Part shown: in pieces, positions 27,484-29,661 of the stretch
Numbering within the stretch: the first letter of the stretch is position 1
How the letters are laid out: each line of letters starts with the position of its first letter
NCBI GenBank assembly: GCA_003615045.1
Contig: ML014323.1
Span: 1-29,661, forward strand
DNA from: Caulochytrium protostelioides
Lineage: Eukaryota > Chytridiomycota > Caulochytriomycetes > Caulochytriales > Caulochytriaceae
DNA length: 29,661 nt
Reading direction: 5' to 3'
The notes under the pieces: model-generated
The model's input: only the letters and a program-made list of their open reading frames with translations
Databases searched by the model: none
What the model was told of the DNA's origin: nothing
Made by a program: the position numbers and the translations under genes

Positions 27484-29661
27484 TTACGATTTCGGCGTGA
27501 TTATTTCGCCGACGCCCGATTCGCCCCAAGCATTGTAGATAACCACGTTCGAAAACATGGCCTTGGTGGCTTCATCGACCGGCTCGGGTAACGAAAGAAG
27601 GCCCTCGCTCGCATACCGTCCATACCAGCGAATCAACAAGCGCATGAACTGCCCAACGTAGACGGGGTTTTTGGGCCAGTCCTGGATACGGTGGTCGCGT
27701 GGGTAGCGGTTTTCTTTCTCGTTCACGTCAGTCTCCACGAACTGTGACACGAAAGGAACGCTGATGGTGCGACGCTCAGCGCCGACATCAGTATTCTTCA
27801 CACGCGGGATGTGGTTCGTGTTGATAAACAAGTTCCACACGGGAACTACCTTGCCGGTGTTGCTGTATGAGGTACCAAAAAAAGCTTGTTGCGAAGGTGA
27901 GCTAACGTTTCAGCATTGTCATCGATAAACGAAGTAGGTCAAGAATCTTACCTGTAAAGTGCCCGCGCAAGAATTGGTTCGTCTCCGACGACACATTTCA
28001 AGGACAGAGCATTGAGCTCAACGTTTTCTTTCATTTCGTTGACGATCACCAAGCGGCAGTTGGCGCAGTTAGCGAGATCGGGCCACGGTTTACCACCGCC
28101 GGGCATTTCTTTGACCAGAGTGTCGCTGCTCATGATGCCGGTGAACGAGCCCAGGGCCGCCGATAGCAGATCTGCAGAACAAAAACAGAACATAATGGAT
28201 CGCGGTGAGTGTCATGTTTTGTGCATGAAAAAGCTTCATCTAGTCACATGAGAGCCTTACTGGTGAGAGTGCTTTTGCCATTGGCACCTACGCCGGCGAG
28301 AAAGACTGCAAACTTCTGTTTTTTGTTGGCTGTCACATTGGACCCGAGCAGCTTCTGTACCCAGGGTAACACGTCGGGCTCAGGGAAAATCTTGGCCAAG
28401 GTTTCAAGGATCTCGTCCTGGATGACAGGATCATCCTCCACAGGCAAGGCGTAGTCAATAAACTTGCGAATGAGATCTTCATGACGATTAGCCCGAAACT
28501 CAGAGGCTTGCAAGTCGTATGAACCGTTGCGAAACGGTAAAACATGACTTTGCTGATCGAAGCTGGATTCCACAGCCGAATTAGAGTCAGAAGACTGGGT
28601 CCACATGTCCGTGGCAATGACCTGTCGCCAGCTCACCGTCATAAACCCGTCCAACAGCTTGCGCAAGTTACGCCAGCGCTGCTCGAGTACAGTGAGCTTG
28701 ATGTACTGCTCCTTGGAACTGAAGCTTGGCCCACGTAGTGCCGCCAGTTCATCACTGGTGGTCAGATAATGATCGTAAGCTTCTCGGAAGGGCCGCAGAA
28801 ACTCAGGCCCGGTCATCATCTTGCCTAAGGCCTGGAAACTCTCGTCAAGATACCAAAGACCGTTGCGCTCGACCCACCACAACGAATTCTTGCTGCCGGG
28901 GAGAATGTGCTTGGACGCCTCCAGGCTCAAAATGTAGGCTGCGATGGAGTAGCTCAGATTGCTGCTCGCCTGCCAAAAGAGCTCGTCGCGCACGGGGTCG
29001 CCGGGGAACACTGCCCGCGACGGGTCAGGGAGCAAAGAGAGACTGTCAAAGAAAACGTGGCGCAAAAATAAGGTGAGCGACCAATTGCAAAGTCGACGAC
29101 AACAGTGAAATACGAACACCAACTTACTCTGCCACATGTTGCACTAGTGCAGTGGTAGGAACGAACTTGCCGCTTTCCGCTGGAAGTTCGTCCTTATCGT
29201 CAGGCTGAAGTAAGCCTGCAGTCTTCGGAAAGATCTCCATACACTCCACAAGACCGGAGATTTTGCACTGCACATTGATCAGCTGATTCTTCGAATCCAC
29301 CAAGAGCACACACTCAGGTTGCACCGAATTAGCATCATGAAGCGGCTTCCTGTCATTCAGGAGGCAGCTCGAATGCGCGCGCGGATCCCACCAGCGCTCG
29401 ACACCGTTTTCGAAATGGCACCGGACTGAAGACGAGGCAAACACCTCAGTGCTGATGGCCTTGTGCATCCAGCGTGTGGAGGCCGGTGCTACGTTGAGCA
29501 ACAGATCCATGGAGCGTTTGAGAAACTTTAACACCGGCAAGGGCTTAGGACAATCGGCGTCATGGTACCCGGCTAACACCAGACCGTCGCTTTCAACGAG
29601 GTAGTAACGCGTGTTGGAGCGGTGTGTGCGAAAGGCCGTGAATGGGCATTCTGTGATCTTC
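27484..29661 (-). CDS. D5-type primase/SF3 helicase gene, probably of virus or virus-like-element origin, partial
   Basis: The minus strand encodes a replicative primase-helicase of the D5 family, known from large DNA viruses, virophages and related elements. The gene enters from beyond the right edge. Its rightmost visible part (about 29500-29661) has a Cys/His-rich stretch like the UL52/D5 primase zinc-binding region (CPFTAFRTHRSN and a following HDADC). The middle (about 28250-29050) holds a D5-type N-terminal region ending in a superfamily-3 Walker A loop (GVGANGKST). The rest of the helicase and a C-terminal domain follow towards 27484. The visible copy looks largely whole. About three short gaps separate its reading stretches, and at least one has the look of a small spliceosomal intron, so it may be a resident gene instead of a dead copy. 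GC content is far lower than in the host genes to the left. Confidence 0.75.

Overview
The window is nuclear DNA of a very GC-rich, compact eukaryotic genome. The evidence is a eukaryotic tRNA, an ER-membrane IRE1 kinase-RNase, a Golgi t-SNARE, mitochondrially targeted enzymes with N-terminal presequences, a TMEM43-type membrane protein, one spacer of about 0.6-1.7 kb per gene, and single uninterrupted reading frames. A small protein resembling ciliary microtubule inner proteins, together with a bacterial-type TypA/BipA GTPase, points to a flagellated lineage, for example a zoosporic (chytrid-grade) fungus or another flagellated protist. The species cannot be fixed from this sequence alone.

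Layout. 1-347 is AT-rich and purine-rich DNA without a recognisable gene, ending at a tRNA-Arg(UCG) gene (348-420). From about 430 to 12240 the DNA is extremely GC-rich and carries four plus-strand genes: IRE1 (929-5419), a Sed5/syntaxin-5 Qa-SNARE (6065-7507), a large protein with a possible papain-like Cys/His pair (8220-11189), and a short CIMIP/C20orf85-like protein (11859-12236). A worn Copia-type LTR retrotransposon fossil (about 12640-14035) follows. Next come a minus-strand TMEM43/LUMA-like gene (14090-15886) and a divergent spacer of about 1.7 kb. Three plus-strand genes complete the core: mitochondrial TypA/BipA (17567-19816), pyruvate dehydrogenase E1 beta (20751-21893) and a very-long-chain 3-ketoacyl-CoA reductase/17-beta-HSD12 type enzyme (22713-23753).

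From about 23.75 kb to the right edge the character changes. There are 2.6 kb of gene-poor, increasingly AT-rich DNA with a 59-bp tandem duplication, then a LINE reverse transcriptase fragment on the minus strand (26376-27440). This lies directly beside a minus-strand D5-type primase/superfamily-3 helicase gene that runs off the window (27484-29661), probably of virus or virus-like-element origin.

Functionally the left half leans to the secretory pathway (IRE1 for the unfolded protein response, Sed5 for ER-Golgi fusion), and the reductase further right is also an ER enzyme. TypA and PDH E1 beta are mitochondrial. Eukaryotic neighbours need not be co-regulated, so these groupings are context only. 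The most unusual items are the interleaved inverted repeats after the 989-residue protein gene, Asp-Ala hexamer repeats that arose with different codon pairs in three unrelated genes, the enlarged IRE1 activation loop and KEN insert, and the primase-helicase/LINE island.
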